Origin: Aporhodopirellula aestuarii
GTDB taxonomy: Bacteria; Planctomycetota; Planctomycetia; Pirellulales; Pirellulaceae
Direction: 5' to 3'
NCBI RefSeq assembly: GCF_023701485.1
Contig: NZ_JAMQBK010000002.1
Span: 105,042-169,041 of the forward strand
DNA length: 64,000 bases
In this document: positions 46,856 through 56,791 of the stretch, one piece after another
Layout: each line of letters opens with the position of its first letter
How positions within the stretch are numbered: the first letter of the stretch is position 1
Translations under genes and position numbers: made by a program
The notes under the pieces: generated by a model
Seen by the model: only the letters and a program-made list of their open reading frames with translations
What the model was told of the DNA's origin: nothing
Database searches by the model: none

Positions 46856-48409
46856 TCAATCGACCGCACTTCCCCACCACCCCGGTTTGCCCGATGGCTC
46901 CCAGTCGTTGTCGAGGAACTGCTTATGCTGCCGCTCAAGACCTTCCATTTGACGAGTTTTGGCTTTCTCAATCTTTGCGTCGAACTTCTCTTGAGTGAAT
47001 CGCGGATCGGGTTTCGGAAACTTAGCGCCCGCGTCAGCCAACCAGTGGTCTAAACGCTTGCGAAGCTCTGTCACTTTTTCCGGATGGACGGATGCCACGT
47101 CATTCTGCTCGCCAAGGTCTTCGCTCAAATGATAAAGTTCGTTGCGGCCATCCTCGTGGTAATAGATCAATTTCCAGTCACCGTTACGGATGATGGACGA
47201 CGGTTCTCCGCCTTGGTTGCCGTAGTGCGGATAGTGCCAGTACAAATCGCGAGCGGGTATGGAATTCCCTTCCAAAACCGGCACCAGACTCACACCATCG
47301 ACATGCTGATTCGGCATCGGGGGAAGGCTCGCCAGTTCTAGGATCGTGGGATAGAAATCCATCCCGATCACCGGGACATTCGATGACGCACCCGCCGACG
47401 TCATTCCGGGAACGTGGATGATGTAAGGTTCGCGGATTCCACCTTCCCATTGACGTCCCTTGCCACCACGAAGCGGCAGCAAACTGGTCGAGAAAGCGTC
47501 GCCGGATGAAACCCCGCCGTTGTCGGACGTGAAGATGACGACTGTATTTTTATCGAGTCCGGTCTCTTTCAATTTGTCCATCACGATCCCGACCGCGGTG
47601 TCCATCGACTCCACCATGCCCGCATAGATGGGATTGTCTTGCACCTGACGAACGGGGAGTCGCCGGTCAAATTTGAAACGTGAAGCTTCGCCAGCCAGCC
47701 CCATCGCTTTTGCCTTGTCGCGATACTTTTGACAAAGCTGCTCGGTCGTCTGGATCGGCCCATGAACGGTGTAAAACGAGAGGAAAGCAAAAAACGGTTT
47801 CTCGCGATTCGATTCGATGAACGCCGCGGTCTCGTTGGCTAATCGCAAGGTCAACAGTTCGCCGTCGGGACCGTTCTCCAGTCGCGGGTTGACCCACGGG
47901 GCAAAATAGCCGCCCGCCGGAGAGCCTTTGTCCCAACCACCCTTGTTGATCATGAAACCATGATCTTCCGGCCACGAGCCTTCGCTTCCCAAATGCCACT
48001 TCCCAGCAAAGAACGTGGTGTAGCCCGCATCACGCATCGCTTCGGCGACGGTAACCTCTTCGTGATCGAGCTGATGAACATATTCCGCCGGCAGGACATG
48101 ATCGTTGCGATTCCATTTCATGCCGTGAGCCGCCCCGATCCAATCGGTGATTCCGTGCCGGGCCGTAGCCTTCCCCGTCATGATGCTCGCCCGCGACGGA
48201 CTGCACACGCGACAAGCAGCATACCCTTGGTCAAAACGCATTCCCGACGCAGCCAACGCATCCACGTTCGGCGTTTCGTAGAACGTGCTGCCGTTGTAAC
48301 CCAGGTCTTTGTACCCAAGATCATCGACAAGAATGAAAACGAAGTTTCGTTGATCCGCCGCCGCGAAAGACGCGATCATGCACAACAGAGCTGCAAAAAC
48401 GAATCTCAT
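46856..48409 (-). CDS. Secreted type I sulfatase, first gene of the galactan operon
   Basis: A 517-residue exported sulfatase. The signal peptide is about 1-18 (FAALLCMIASFAAA). NFVFILVDDLGYKDLGYNG supplies metal ligands, CSPSRASIMTGK carries Cys69 for formylglycine, FFAGKWHLG the catalytic lysine/histidine segment, and VVIFTSDNGG the distal metal site. This is the classic arylsulfatase A-like layout. The frame is open to 48493, but the Met at 48409 begins the signal peptide. Probably the promoter-proximal gene of the nine-gene unit, although the 645-base gap after it may hold a second promoter. Substrate inferred as sulfated galactan. Confidence 0.9.
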   Translation of the reverse strand: MRFVFAALLCMIASFAAADQRNFVFILVDDLGYKDLGYNGSTFYETPNVDALAASGMRFDQGYAACRVCSPSRASIMTGKATARHGITDWIGAAHGMKWNRNDHVLPAEYVHQLDHEEVTVAEAMRDAGYTTFFAGKWHLGSEGSWPEDHGFMINKGGWDKGSPAGGYFAPWVNPRLENGPDGELLTLRLANETAAFIESNREKPFFAFLSFYTVHGPIQTTEQLCQKYRDKAKAMGLAGEASRFKFDRRLPVRQVQDNPIYAGMVESMDTAVGIVMDKLKETGLDKNTVVIFTSDNGGVSSGDAFSTSLLPLRGGKGRQWEGGIREPYIIHVPGMTSAGASSNVPVIGMDFYPTILELASLPPMPNQHVDGVSLVPVLEGNSIPARDLYWHYPHYGNQGGEPSSIIRNGDWKLIYYHEDGRNELYHLSEDLGEQNDVASVHPEKVTELRKRLDHWLADAGAKFPKPDPRFTQEKFDAKIEKAKTRQMEGLERQHKQFLDNDWEPSGKPGWWGSAVD

Positions 48410-48864
48410 GGGAATGTTTTTAAACTGATTGGTCTGTGGGGAGGGAATTGAATTTGAGTCAGTGTTGGACGCACGGGTCAGCAAACGTCTCAATACAAAC
48501 GCGATCGCTCACTGACACGCACCATCATATCGCCACTGGCACGGTGGGGTGAGGATTCTCAAATCCGCGTGCGTCGAACGGTTCAGAGATCATAGCCTCC
48601 ACGGATCTCTGCTATCAAAATCATCCTTCGAAATTCCTGCTAATGGAGCGTCAGCATCAAAACATCCGGGGAGCCCTCCGGTTCCAGCCCGCTAAACACC
48701 TGGACCCGACAAAACACGAACGTCGACAATCGCCGCACGTCTATAGACAACCGCCTCCCAAGATACAACGTCCCAAACGGGACGAGGTCATCGCGATATC
48801 ATCATGGCACTGCCCCCACAACCAACCTCAAGATTCACTTCCCATTTGGTCACCCCATCCGTCA
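48410..48864. promoter_or_regulatory. Divergent control region with an 8-base dyad
   Basis: The 455 bases separate the galactan operon (minus) from the GntP permease (plus), so promoters for both lie here. CAGAGATC at 48584-48591 and GATCTCTG at 48604-48611 form a perfect dyad with a 12-base spacer, a plausible operator for a dimeric regulator. No regulator gene is adjacent. No -35/-10 pair was assigned. Confidence 0.45.
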
Positions 48865-50211
48865 ATGCAACTCTTCATTCTGTTTTCATGCGTCGTGTTG
48901 CTGCTCCTCTCGATCAGTCGCTGGAACGTCCACCCGTTCCTGGCGCTACTGGCCGTTGGACTGCTCTACGGAATCGGCAGCGGGCTCGGCGGACTCGAAT
49001 CCGTCGATCTGTTAATGGAAGGATTCGCGAAAACGCTGCAGTGGATTGGCGTCATCATGGTTCTCGGAGCGATGATCGGCGAGATCGCCAACGAGACCGG
49101 AGGTGCGGAACGAATTGCGAAATCGACGCTCAAACTGGCAGGCGAAAAACGCCTTCCCTACGCGATGGGCCTCACCGGATACATCATCTCGATTCCGGTT
49201 TTTGTTGACGTCGCGTACATCATGATGCAAACGGTAACGGAGGCACTCGCGGCGAAAAGCAAACAAAACATACTCGGCGTGGGCTTGTCTCTCGCCACCG
49301 GTCTGACGGCCACTCACGCGTTGATGCCGCCGACGCCCGGTCCACTGGCCGTCGCGGGGATTCTGGAAGGTCAACTCGGACGCATCATCCTGATCAATTT
49401 TTTCGTCGCTTTTTCCGCGATGGCCGGCGGCTTGGCTTGGGCGATGTTTTATTGTCGAAGGATCGAACTGCCGTACGACCGTGAGCTTCGCAATCAGTTC
49501 GCGAGTTCGAACGATAATGCTCTCGCCGAAAACGATGATCGCCCCAAACAAACGTCCGGCTCCACATGGCTGGCGATGCTGCCCATCTTCGTGCCGCTGG
49601 TATTGATCGCGATCAGCTCCTTTATCGGCACAGACAATGCCGGCCCCGCATCCATCACGATGAAGTTCCTCGGCACGCCACTGGTTGCACTTTCAATCGG
49701 CGTCATTCTCGCCTTGGCTCAGTATGGTCGCAACTTTCGCATGAGCAACATATCCAACGTGGCCGAGCGGGCGATCGAGAAAGCAGCTTTGGTCATCATG
49801 ATCACCGGCGCCGGCGGTGCGTTTGGACACATCATCAAAAACTCAGGAGTGACTGAAACGATTTCGGCTTACGCGAGTGATTTGGGAGCGTTCGGTTTTC
49901 TCTTCCCCTTCGTGCTGGCATCGATTTTCACAACCACCACCGGTTCGATCACGGTGTCCATGATCACGACGGCTTCGATCGTCGCGCCACTGATGTCCTC
50001 ACTCGGCATTTCACCGGAGATGACGGCCGCTTTGATTGGCAGCGGTTCGTTCTGCGTCTTTCACGTCAACTCCAGCTTCTTCTGGTTGTTGAATCGATTG
50101 CATCACGCGCCTCCGTCGGTTTTGCTAAAAACGTTTACAGTGCAATCGCTTTGCATGGGCCTGGGTGGACTCGCCGCCGTTCTCGTACTCAGAATGTGCG
50201 GATTAAAATAA
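48865..50211 (+). CDS. GntP family gluconate-type H+ symporter
   Basis: A 448-residue membrane protein with about 12-14 hydrophobic helices. GntP-family stretches: GGLESVDLLMEGFAKTLQWI, LMPPTPGPLAVAGIL, VIMITGAGGAFGHIIKNSG, TGSITVSMITTASIVAPL and FCVFHVNSSFFWLLNR. GntP permeases import gluconate and related aldonates with protons. Placed back-to-back with a galactan degradation operon, it may import a sugar acid such as an oxidised galactose or anhydrogalactose product; that is inference. The frame extends upstream to 48643, but the first 74 codons are not membrane-like and Met at 48865 begins the first helix. Confidence 0.9.
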   Translation: MQLFILFSCVVLLLLSISRWNVHPFLALLAVGLLYGIGSGLGGLESVDLLMEGFAKTLQWIGVIMVLGAMIGEIANETGGAERIAKSTLKLAGEKRLPYAMGLTGYIISIPVFVDVAYIMMQTVTEALAAKSKQNILGVGLSLATGLTATHALMPPTPGPLAVAGILEGQLGRIILINFFVAFSAMAGGLAWAMFYCRRIELPYDRELRNQFASSNDNALAENDDRPKQTSGSTWLAMLPIFVPLVLIAISSFIGTDNAGPASITMKFLGTPLVALSIGVILALAQYGRNFRMSNISNVAERAIEKAALVIMITGAGGAFGHIIKNSGVTETISAYASDLGAFGFLFPFVLASIFTTTTGSITVSMITTASIVAPLMSSLGISPEMTAALIGSGSFCVFHVNSSFFWLLNRLHHAPPSVLLKTFTVQSLCMGLGGLAAVLVLRMCGLK

Positions 50212-50277
50212 CAGAAGTCTGCAACGACTTGCTGCGTCAGATGCGAATTCCTCGTCTATCCGAGGCGAGCGGGTTAT

Positions 50278-50471
50278 TAAGCAGGTACATAGAAGTGATT
50301 CGGTATAACGACAATTCCGCTGATCGTGATCGGTTCGGCGTAGGCCGGACCAAGGAGCCTAAGCGACGCAGTTCCGGCACGACTGAGCAAGTGAATGCCG
50401 GAACTCGCAAAGCCTCGGTCCGGCCTACAGTTCGCGGCAGTTTCGCCAGATGATTCCTGCATACCTGCTTA
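50278..50471. mobile_element. MITE-like element with 10-base terminal inverted repeats
   Basis: TAAGCAGGTA at 50278-50287 is exactly inverted as TACCTGCTTA at 50462-50471. Between them sits a long imperfect hairpin (50340-50428). The size of about 194 bases, terminal inverted repeats and lack of a gene fit a miniature non-autonomous element. No target-site duplication was confirmed. Confidence 0.4.
50340..50428. repeat. Long imperfect hairpin, REP-like
   Basis: GTAGGCCGGACC (50340-50351) pairs with GGTCCGGCCTAC (50417-50428), and AGTTCCGGCA (50370-50379) pairs with TGCCGGAACT (50396-50405) inside it. The two perfect stems are separated by partly matching sequence. It could stop transcription between the two convergent genes. 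Confidence 0.7.
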
Positions 50472-50670
50472 GCTGGCTCCAGAGTTTCCCGAATGGTTAG
50501 TCACGATCGTGACAACATGTGATAGCCACGGACGTGGGTCCATGGTTTGGGAATACAAAGCGAATCAAGTCGCAACGCGACGACACAAAACACGGGTGTG
50601 CGCACGAATGAACCACCGGAAGCGGCATCTGTCATCGCTTCGCGACTTGGTGTATGCGGGGGGGCGTTGA

Positions 50671-50690
50671 CCCCGGACTCGCGTCCGGGG
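50671..50690. repeat. Perfect GC hairpin
   Basis: CCCCGGAC, a TCGC loop and GTCCGGGG form a perfect 8-base-pair stem followed by CTTTCGCCTG. There is no T-tract. It looks like a dispersed intergenic palindrome rather than a standard terminator. Confidence 0.6.
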
Positions 50691-50832
50691 CTTTCGCCTG
50701 CCGTCGCTATCGCGACTAGGAATGGAAGCAATACTGGCGCGGCGTTGTCTTTCCACGTCTTCGCAACGCTTTGGCAGTCCAGAGATTTGGCAGGCCAGGC
50801 TAACGCCCAAATGGCTCATCGGATTTAGCCCA

Positions 50833-50855
50833 ATGATTCCCGCCTACCTGCTTAG
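50833..50855. repeat. Direct copy of the element end at 50450-50472
   Basis: ATGATTCC-x-GC-x-TACCTGCTTAG occurs here and again at 50450-50472 with only two differing positions. The copies are 383 bases apart and bracket the GC hairpin at 50671, as expected for a partial duplication or a solo element end. Confidence 0.6.
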
Positions 50856-50985
50856 AACCGGAGGGGCTCGCGGCCTGCCGCTAAGAAGCCGCGCCAAACG
50901 GGGTGAGCTTCCGGTCGCCCCCCCAAGTTTGAATGCTGACAAAGGACTTCTGCGTCCGTATTTCGTCCGGTCTTCAGCAAGATCG

Positions 50986-52119
50986 CTAGGCTTGCCGCAG
51001 CGAGTTCACGATCGGGACCGTTGCGGCTTGGATCGCCGGCGCCAAACCCGCGGCGACACCGACGATGAGAGAGACGATCGTCCCGGAAACCGCCAACCCT
51101 AGCGAAGGTCGAAACGCGATCGTGGCACCTTCCGCTCCAATCGCAAAACCACCGATCCCCAACGCCGCCAGAGCGAGCATCGTGCCTGCGACTCCGCCAA
51201 CCAGACAAAGCAGCGTACTTTCGGCCAGCACCAATCGCATTGCTCTCGCCGGGCGAACACCGATTGTTTGCAACACCGCGTACTCTTTGATCCGATCCTG
51301 AACGCTCATCACCGTAGTCGTTGCGACAAGCGACAGGACGAGCCCGACGCAAGCGTAACCGAGCCAATGGGCAAATCCGATCAGATCAACCAGGTCAGAG
51401 AGCGTGCTGGCTTGAAAAGCACCTTTTCGCCGCGTCTTCGTGGCAACGGATCCGGACCGCAACATCTCGTCAATCTCCGCCGCGACCCGGTCGGGCTCGG
51501 CATCGTCGGTCAGCATCACCTCATGCTGAGTGACCAATCCCGCCGCGTCGAGGCCGCGGGTGTACTGCAGAAAAGCGAGACTCGTGTAGATCAAATTCTC
51601 TTCGGAAGGAACGGTTGACTCAAAAACCCCCGCCACCTTCACCGAAATCTCACCGATCGAAAATTGATCCCCGGTCTTCAAACCACGTCGTTGGGCGACG
51701 TTGCGTCCCACGATCGCAGCATCACGCTGTGACTTAAACTGACTCCAATCGCCACTGGTCAACTTGATCGGCCTGGATCTTTGGATCTGTTCCGGGTCGG
51801 CGCCGTTAAAGACGACGATGTCTAGACTCGCCCGACAATTGTTGGTCCAAACTTGAATGGGCATCACATCGCGAACTCCCGGAACCTCTTTAATCTTCCG
51901 TGAGTAGTCTTCGGGCAAACGGCTGCTCGTCGGACAAAAACGATTTTCCTGAAACACGATCAAACTTCGGTCCGCGTCCGCACCATTGGTCAACCGATGC
52001 AATCCCTCTTGCACCGAGCCAACGAAACAAAACACGAACATCGCTACTGCCGCGCCGGTAACGGTCAGCAGCGTCCGCGTGCGGTGACGCCAAAGTGTCT
52101 TGAGGACGTAAGCAATCAT
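50986..52119 (-). CDS. ABC transporter permease, FtsX/MacB type (downstream copy)
   Basis: A 377-residue MacB/LolC-like permease: one N-terminal helix (about 15-35), a large periplasmic MacB-PCD-like domain (about 40-240), then three helices in the FtsX domain (about 255-370; [31 protein letters not shown] is diagnostic). Start codon overlaps the stop of the ATPase gene by four bases (ATGA). It should pair with that ATPase and possibly with the second permease of the operon (55100-56254) to form a heterodimeric exporter working with the HlyD-like adaptor. Confidence 0.87.
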   Translation of the reverse strand: MIAYVLKTLWRHRTRTLLTVTGAAVAMFVFCFVGSVQEGLHRLTNGADADRSLIVFQENRFCPTSSRLPEDYSRKIKEVPGVRDVMPIQVWTNNCRASLDIVVFNGADPEQIQRSRPIKLTSGDWSQFKSQRDAAIVGRNVAQRRGLKTGDQFSIGEISVKVAGVFESTVPSEENLIYTSLAFLQYTRGLDAAGLVTQHEVMLTDDAEPDRVAAEIDEMLRSGSVATKTRRKGAFQASTLSDLVDLIGFAHWLGYACVGLVLSLVATTTVMSVQDRIKEYAVLQTIGVRPARAMRLVLAESTLLCLVGGVAGTMLALAALGIGGFAIGAEGATIAFRPSLGLAVSGTIVSLIVGVAAGLAPAIQAATVPIVNSLRQA

Positions 52120-52847
52120 TGTTGAAAGAGGTGTGGGGTAGGTTGCGGTTGAGAAGACATCGAACCTTCGTCTCCCTTCTCCAAGAATTTGCCACGGTCG
52201 AGCACCAATTGTCGCGATGCGATTTGTGCTACGTCCGTATCATGAGTGACTATCAACATGGTGATGTCGAGCTCCTTGTTCAGACGTTGCAACAGCACCT
52301 GAACTTGCTCACTGGTCTCCGTATCGAGGCTCCCGGTTGGTTCATCGGCCACGACGACTTTGGGGTGAGCCACAATGGCACGTGCAATGCCGACACGTTG
52401 TTCTTGTCCACCCGAGAGCTGTCTGGGGTAATGGTCGGCGCGATCACTTAGCCCTACCGCTTCCAACGCTAACTCCACACGTTGTCGACGCTGCGCCGAA
52501 GAGAGTTTGAGCAACAGCGTCGGGAGTTCGACATTTTCGTAAGCCGTCAAAACCGGAATGAGATTATGTGTTTGAAAGATGTATCCCAAGTTTGCCGCTC
52601 GCCAATCCGCCAATCGGCTTCGCGAGAGTTTCGTGACTTCGGTTCCGGCCACGGTAATCGTTCCGGAGTCCACCCGGTCGATACCGCTGACCAAGTTGAG
52701 CAGCGTGCTTTTGCCGGTGCCGCTCGGTCCCATCAACGACACAAACTCGCCGCTTTCGATATCCATGTCGACGTTGTCGAGCGGAGTGATGGTTTCGTCG
52801 CCCTTGCTAAAGCTCTTGCTCACGCCGCGTAGTTCTACCAATGCCAT
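52116..52847 (-). CDS. ABC transporter ATP-binding protein, LolD/MacB type
   Basis: A 243-residue ATPase. Walker [11 protein letters not shown]-loop in [10 protein letters not shown], signature [14 protein letters not shown], Walker [10 protein letters not shown] and switch His in IVTHDTD are all intact. The sequence type is the MacB/LolD/DevA branch, which couples ATP hydrolysis to mechanotransmission by FtsX-like permeases. It is directly between the adaptor gene (stop one base upstream) and a permease gene that it overlaps, confirming an operon. It is the only ATPase for the two permeases here. Confidence 0.92.
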   Translation of the reverse strand: MALVELRGVSKSFSKGDETITPLDNVDMDIESGEFVSLMGPSGTGKSTLLNLVSGIDRVDSGTITVAGTEVTKLSRSRLADWRAANLGYIFQTHNLIPVLTAYENVELPTLLLKLSSAQRRQRVELALEAVGLSDRADHYPRQLSGGQEQRVGIARAIVAHPKVVVADEPTGSLDTETSEQVQVLLQRLNKELDITMLIVTHDTDVAQIASRQLVLDRGKFLEKGDEGSMSSQPQPTPHLFQQ

Positions 52848-54404
52848 TTAATTCATCCCTATGATTTGGTCGTCGCCGGATACCTGAACGACGGTCCCTG
52901 GAGTCAGACCCTCCGTACCGCTGGCGATCAATTTGTCTGTTACCCTCAACCCCGATGCGATTTCCACCAACCCATCACCGTTCTCGCCACCCAGAGTGAC
53001 CCGGTTTTGTCGGGCGATGTTCTCTGCGTCCACGATCCAAATGAACGTGCCTGAACCATCGGATTGAACCAGCTGATTGGGAACAAACATCCGCTCGGTT
53101 TCGGTCTCCTCATCGCTGGTTTGTTCAACCACCGGCGCTAAAAAGGTTGCCGTCACCAGCATTTCAGGGCTGACCGTCGGTGGCGGGTCGATCAACTCCA
53201 CCTTCACTTCGAGAGTGTTTTTTTGAATATTGGCTGAACTCGTGGTTTGCAACACACGGCCGCGGATGGCTACTGCCGAGGACGCCGTCTCGATCTCAAC
53301 AGGCTGCCCACGCGTCACCATCGGCACGTCTTCAAGCCGCACATCGGCGCGTACCTGCAGCCGCTCGGGATCATACATTTCGACAACCGTGCTGGAACTC
53401 TGCCCCGCATTCGAATCGAGTCCCATCACACGAGTCCCGGGCGACGCGACCAGTCGTAAGATCCGTCCGTCGATCGGGGCGCGGACGACATTTCGCTCTA
53501 ACGCCAATTCGGCTTGGCGTAATTGCAAGCGAGCCTCATCACGTAATGCTTCGGCCGACTGGACCTTGGCTTTGGCCTCTTCCACTTGCCGCGTTTCTTC
53601 GACCAGGAGTTCCAATTGTCGATTGAGCGCGTTGACTTTGTCGCTGAGTGCGGCAACTTCACGTTCCAAATTGGGTCGCCGCTGTTTGAGTTCCTGCAAC
53701 GTTGCCACAGATGCGGCGTGGTCGCTCTCGGCGCGAGCGATAATACGTCCCGAGATCGCTCCCTTTGCCGATTGCTTGCCCTCAAAGCTGTTGCGGGTGT
53801 ATTCGGTTTCGGCCTCGGCCGCTTCGATCAGGTACGGCAACTTAGCCAACTCGGTCTGAGCTTTTGCCAGCGTGCTTTGCGCATCCGCCCGCTGGACTTC
53901 TAAATGAACCGGGTTCTCGAATCGAATCTTGGCAGCGTTGAGCTCCGCGTTGGCACGCCGAAGTTCTCCTTCCCGAATCGCCAACGAATTGCGGGCTTGC
54001 TCGACCATCAGTTCGGCGTCGATCGAAATTAGCCGAGCGATCGGTTGCCCCTTGGCGACCTGCTGTCCTTCGACGACCAGCAATTCCTCAATCACCCCCG
54101 GGGCCAAGGCCGCGACACTGATCGCCGTCGGCCGAGGTTCAATCCATCCCGGGGACTGGAACAACGTCGTACCGGCTTGTTGAACCGTTCCACGCTTCAC
54201 GACGACCGGCACAACCGTTACTGATTTCGCCGGAATCAACCGTCGTCCAGCCGCCGCTCCCAACAAAGCGATGAATCCGAGCAGGATCCCCAACGGTACA
54301 ACGTATCGGGTCAGCCAACGCTTTGGGCGCGGCTTTACCGACGTCGACTCGCTTGGAGGCGAGCGATCGAGTGCCAATCGGCTGAGATCGAGAGGAGGCG
54401 ACAT
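52848..54404 (-). CDS. HlyD/MacA-type efflux adaptor
   Basis: About 518 residues. A short cytoplasmic N-terminus, one membrane helix (about 33-53, [19 protein letters not shown]), a barrel-sandwich half ([24 protein letters not shown]), a long coiled-coil hairpin (about 135-285, rich in Glu/Ala/Leu/Gln), a second lipoyl half ([19 protein letters not shown]) and a beta-barrel. Adaptors of this type bridge MacB-like permeases to the outer membrane. Another in-frame start at 54515 overlaps the preceding gene's stop as ATGA and would add 37 residues of unlikely composition; either start is possible. Confidence 0.87.
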   Translation of the reverse strand: MSPPLDLSRLALDRSPPSESTSVKPRPKRWLTRYVVPLGILLGFIALLGAAAGRRLIPAKSVTVVPVVVKRGTVQQAGTTLFQSPGWIEPRPTAISVAALAPGVIEELLVVEGQQVAKGQPIARLISIDAELMVEQARNSLAIREGELRRANAELNAAKIRFENPVHLEVQRADAQSTLAKAQTELAKLPYLIEAAEAETEYTRNSFEGKQSAKGAISGRIIARAESDHAASVATLQELKQRRPNLEREVAALSDKVNALNRQLELLVEETRQVEEAKAKVQSAEALRDEARLQLRQAELALERNVVRAPIDGRILRLVASPGTRVMGLDSNAGQSSSTVVEMYDPERLQVRADVRLEDVPMVTRGQPVEIETASSAVAIRGRVLQTTSSANIQKNTLEVKVELIDPPPTVSPEMLVTATFLAPVVEQTSDEETETERMFVPNQLVQSDGSGTFIWIVDAENIARQNRVTLGGENGDGLVEIASGLRVTDKLIASGTEGLTPGTVVQVSGDDQIIGMN

Positions 54405-54511
54405 GGTGACAAACCGCAATGAGTGAAGCGTGGACAATTCATGAATCGTGCGAGGAGCCCGTTTGACGAAAACGCATGAGTTCGCCGAGTGCGTGGCTCT
54501 CACACCGATCC

Positions 54512-55027
54512 TCATTCACTGCGAACGAAGACTTGATTCGCCGCAACGGTGAGGTTGCCCTGGTCGTCACGCTTCGCAGTGCCTTTGACCACGACTGTTG
54601 ACAATTCTTTCACCGACAACATTTTGCGAGCATCTTGGGCGACTGGATTTCCCGACTCGTCCACAATTTTGACCGTCGCGATGTTGTCTTTGACTTGATC
54701 TTGCGTGCAGCAGTAGTCCCACGGAGTCGGACACCCTTCGTCGGCAGCACAAAACGGGACCTTGGGGTCGACGATCGTGAACGCGGCAATCCCCTCGACG
54801 AACGGCTCACTCGATCCGCCGATCAAACCGACCAAGGTGACGTCTTGGCCGTCTTCGGTCGCTTCCCGCGCCTCGCCAACGGGTATCGCGTCGGCAGGTT
54901 CACTCTCAGCGAGATACTGCGTCGCCGGCGAACTGGACTCATCAAGAGTCACTGTGGTCACCTCAGACGATCCGCATCCCGTGAACAGAACACTCAACCC
55001 CATCAACATCAAACTGCAAATCTTCAT
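54512..55027 (-). CDS. Lipoprotein with cysteine-rich motif, function unknown
   Basis: A 171-residue lipoprotein: signal sequence with lipobox LFTGC (Cys18). The middle carries [16 protein letters not shown], four cysteines close together, and the end is a beta-rich [24 protein letters not shown] stretch resembling an OB-like fold. I do not know the family. It sits between an FtsX permease gene and the adaptor gene in the same operon, with a strong AAGGAGA ribosome site before its ATG. A role in binding metal or in folding the exporter is suggested by the cysteines and by the HMA protein upstream. Confidence 0.72.
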   Translation of the reverse strand: MKICSLMLMGLSVLFTGCGSSEVTTVTLDESSSPATQYLAESEPADAIPVGEAREATEDGQDVTLVGLIGGSSEPFVEGIAAFTIVDPKVPFCAADEGCPTPWDYCCTQDQVKDNIATVKIVDESGNPVAQDARKMLSVKELSTVVVKGTAKRDDQGNLTVAANQVFVRSE

Positions 55028-55099
55028 TTCAATTCTCCTTGGAATTTAAGTAACTAACATTTCAAAACAAAACGCTTCGTCTTGGATACGAAGCCTTCA

Positions 55100-56254
55100 C
55101 TAAACTGCTTTCAAACTGGTTGCGACTTCAGCTCGCAACGCTTTCAACGCCGGGGGCAACGCACCCACGACACCTAATAACAATCCGACGCCGCAACCGA
55201 TCAGGATCGCGGCGCTATCGATCCGTAGAGTAAACGCCCCCATCGTGAATCGCACCGCCATTCCGTTGAGCACCGTGAGTGAAATCACCCCCGACAACAA
55301 CGACGCAGCCGCTGCCAACAAGACTCCCTCTTGAATCAAACTGATCAGGATCGCACGCCTGCGAAATCCGATCGCTTGCAAAGTTGCGATCTCGCGGACG
55401 CGACCGGCGACCGCCCCATACATCATGTTCAATCCGGCAAAAATCCCGGCCGCCGAAACCAGCACAACCACAAACCAAGCCAACAATCGGACGGGTCTGT
55501 AGTGCCGCTGCAGCGAACCGTAGTAGTCGGTTTCTCGGATCGCACGCAGTTCGAGATCGGTTCGCTCCTTGCAAAAAAGTGCCACCTCGGCGGCCGATCC
55601 GCTCGGCGACAACAACATCGCGACCAGACTCAGATCTTGTCGCTTGGTCGCTGTCTGAAAATCACCTAGCCGACACCAAATCTCCGATTCATAAGCGGCA
55701 CCGCCGGCCGCAAACCGGCCACTGACTGTCCATTGGCGTCCTTCGAACTCGAGCGTCTTTCCGATCCTCACCGATTCATCGGAACTGCCGAGTTTTGCCG
55801 CCGCTAATCGGCCGACAAGGACCTCGCCATCGCTAGGCCAGTCGCCTTCCACGATCTGGACCGAACGACGAACCAACGGCGCCGACAAAGTCACGCCGCG
55901 CACCAATCCCAATCCGCCTTCCCCTGACTCGGTTTTGACTCGTGTCCCCAAGTACAACTCGGGCGATACGTGCGTTACTCCGAAACGTTTGACCGTTCCT
56001 TCCACACTCGCCGTCAACAACGACGGACTGCGGGCGGCGATCGACGAGTTCTCGATGTTCTCTTCCGAGTTCACCGAGTAGACCAACACCACGTTTTCAT
56101 CACCGCTCACAGCCAACGATCGTTCTAATCCACGAATGAACCCCACGACGACGAACACCAACATCACCACCGTCGCCAACGCGACGAGAGTCAATGCAGT
56201 CCGAACCGGCCGACGAGCCAAGTTACGTACGCCGTAATCCCAGGGAAGTAGCAT
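55100..56254 (-). CDS. ABC transporter permease, FtsX/MacB type (upstream copy)
   Basis: A 384-residue permease: N-terminal helix (about 20-42, [21 protein letters not shown]), a periplasmic domain, then three helices in the FtsX domain (about 255-375; [33 protein letters not shown]). It has no ATPase next to it and must share the one at 52116-52847 with the other permease. Twelve bases separate it from the HMA gene upstream, and a lipoprotein gene follows. Together these genes form a probable efflux operon. Confidence 0.85.
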   Translation of the reverse strand: MLLPWDYGVRNLARRPVRTALTLVALATVVMLVFVVVGFIRGLERSLAVSGDENVVLVYSVNSEENIENSSIAARSPSLLTASVEGTVKRFGVTHVSPELYLGTRVKTESGEGGLGLVRGVTLSAPLVRRSVQIVEGDWPSDGEVLVGRLAAAKLGSSDESVRIGKTLEFEGRQWTVSGRFAAGGAAYESEIWCRLGDFQTATKRQDLSLVAMLLSPSGSAAEVALFCKERTDLELRAIRETDYYGSLQRHYRPVRLLAWFVVVLVSAAGIFAGLNMMYGAVAGRVREIATLQAIGFRRRAILISLIQEGVLLAAAASLLSGVISLTVLNGMAVRFTMGAFTLRIDSAAILIGCGVGLLLGVVGALPPALKALRAEVATSLKAV

Positions 56255-56266
56255 CTGCGATTTCGC

Positions 56267-56614
56267 CTATACCTTGGGCTTGGACGTAAACGTGCCTTCG
56301 GCGCAGACCATCTTCTTCGGCGTTTTGCCGATTCCTTCCATAACCTCCCAAACTGATTTCGGACTCAGCCGAACGGATTGCTCGGGGAACACGGTCACGG
56401 ATTTCTTTTCGATGCTACATTCGACTTTTGCGACACCTTCGACGTCCTCAAAACGCGTGGTGATCTTCTTCACACACCCACCACACATTTCACCCACCGT
56501 CATGACGATGTGATTGCGATCACGTTCGGCACCGGATGCGGCCGCGTTCAGGGACAAAACCGCAATCAACACAGCGGCGCACAAACAGATACCACTTCGG
56601 GTCAAACTCAACAT
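56267..56614 (-). CDS. Exported HMA-domain protein
   Basis: About 115 residues. After a signal peptide (LCAAVLIAVLSLNAAASG) comes one heavy-metal-associated domain with MTVGEMCGGCVKKI, the CxxC metal site, and the expected beta-alpha-beta-beta length ending near KMVCAEGT. HMA domains bind Cu(I), Zn(II) or Hg(II). An export signal on a lone HMA domain points to a periplasmic metal carrier. Two starts are possible: ATG at 56623 and ATG at 56614; AGGA lies nine bases before the second, so it was chosen. It lies upstream of the ABC exporter genes in the same direction. Confidence 0.8.
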   Translation of the reverse strand: MLSLTRSGICLCAAVLIAVLSLNAAASGAERDRNHIVMTVGEMCGGCVKKITTRFEDVEGVAKVECSIEKKSVTVFPEQSVRLSPKSVWEVMEGIGKTPKKMVCAEGTFTSKPKV

Positions 56615-56791
56615 GCATTCCATCCTTTTGATAGAAACCTTCGAAACCAAATCCGTCCGTCCACACACGACCATCGCGCGCAGCATCAAACGACGGGGCT
56701 AGTCAAACAAGAACAAAACAACAAACGAAAGAAAGGAACACGAACGGGCTATTCATCAGCGCCCGTTAATGATTCCATACGTTTTGCCGGC

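Larger units (their letters stand above)
50212..50985. other. 774-base intergenic repeat island
   Basis: Lies between the 3' end of the GntP gene and the 3' end of a convergent ABC permease gene. It holds nested inverted and direct repeats (listed separately) and no supported gene; small frames here run through repeats on both strands. Confidence 0.6.

Noticed and set aside
30145..48409. SusC/SusD-type importer in the galactan locus
   Set aside because: No TonB-dependent receptor or SusD-like lipoprotein was found on either strand.
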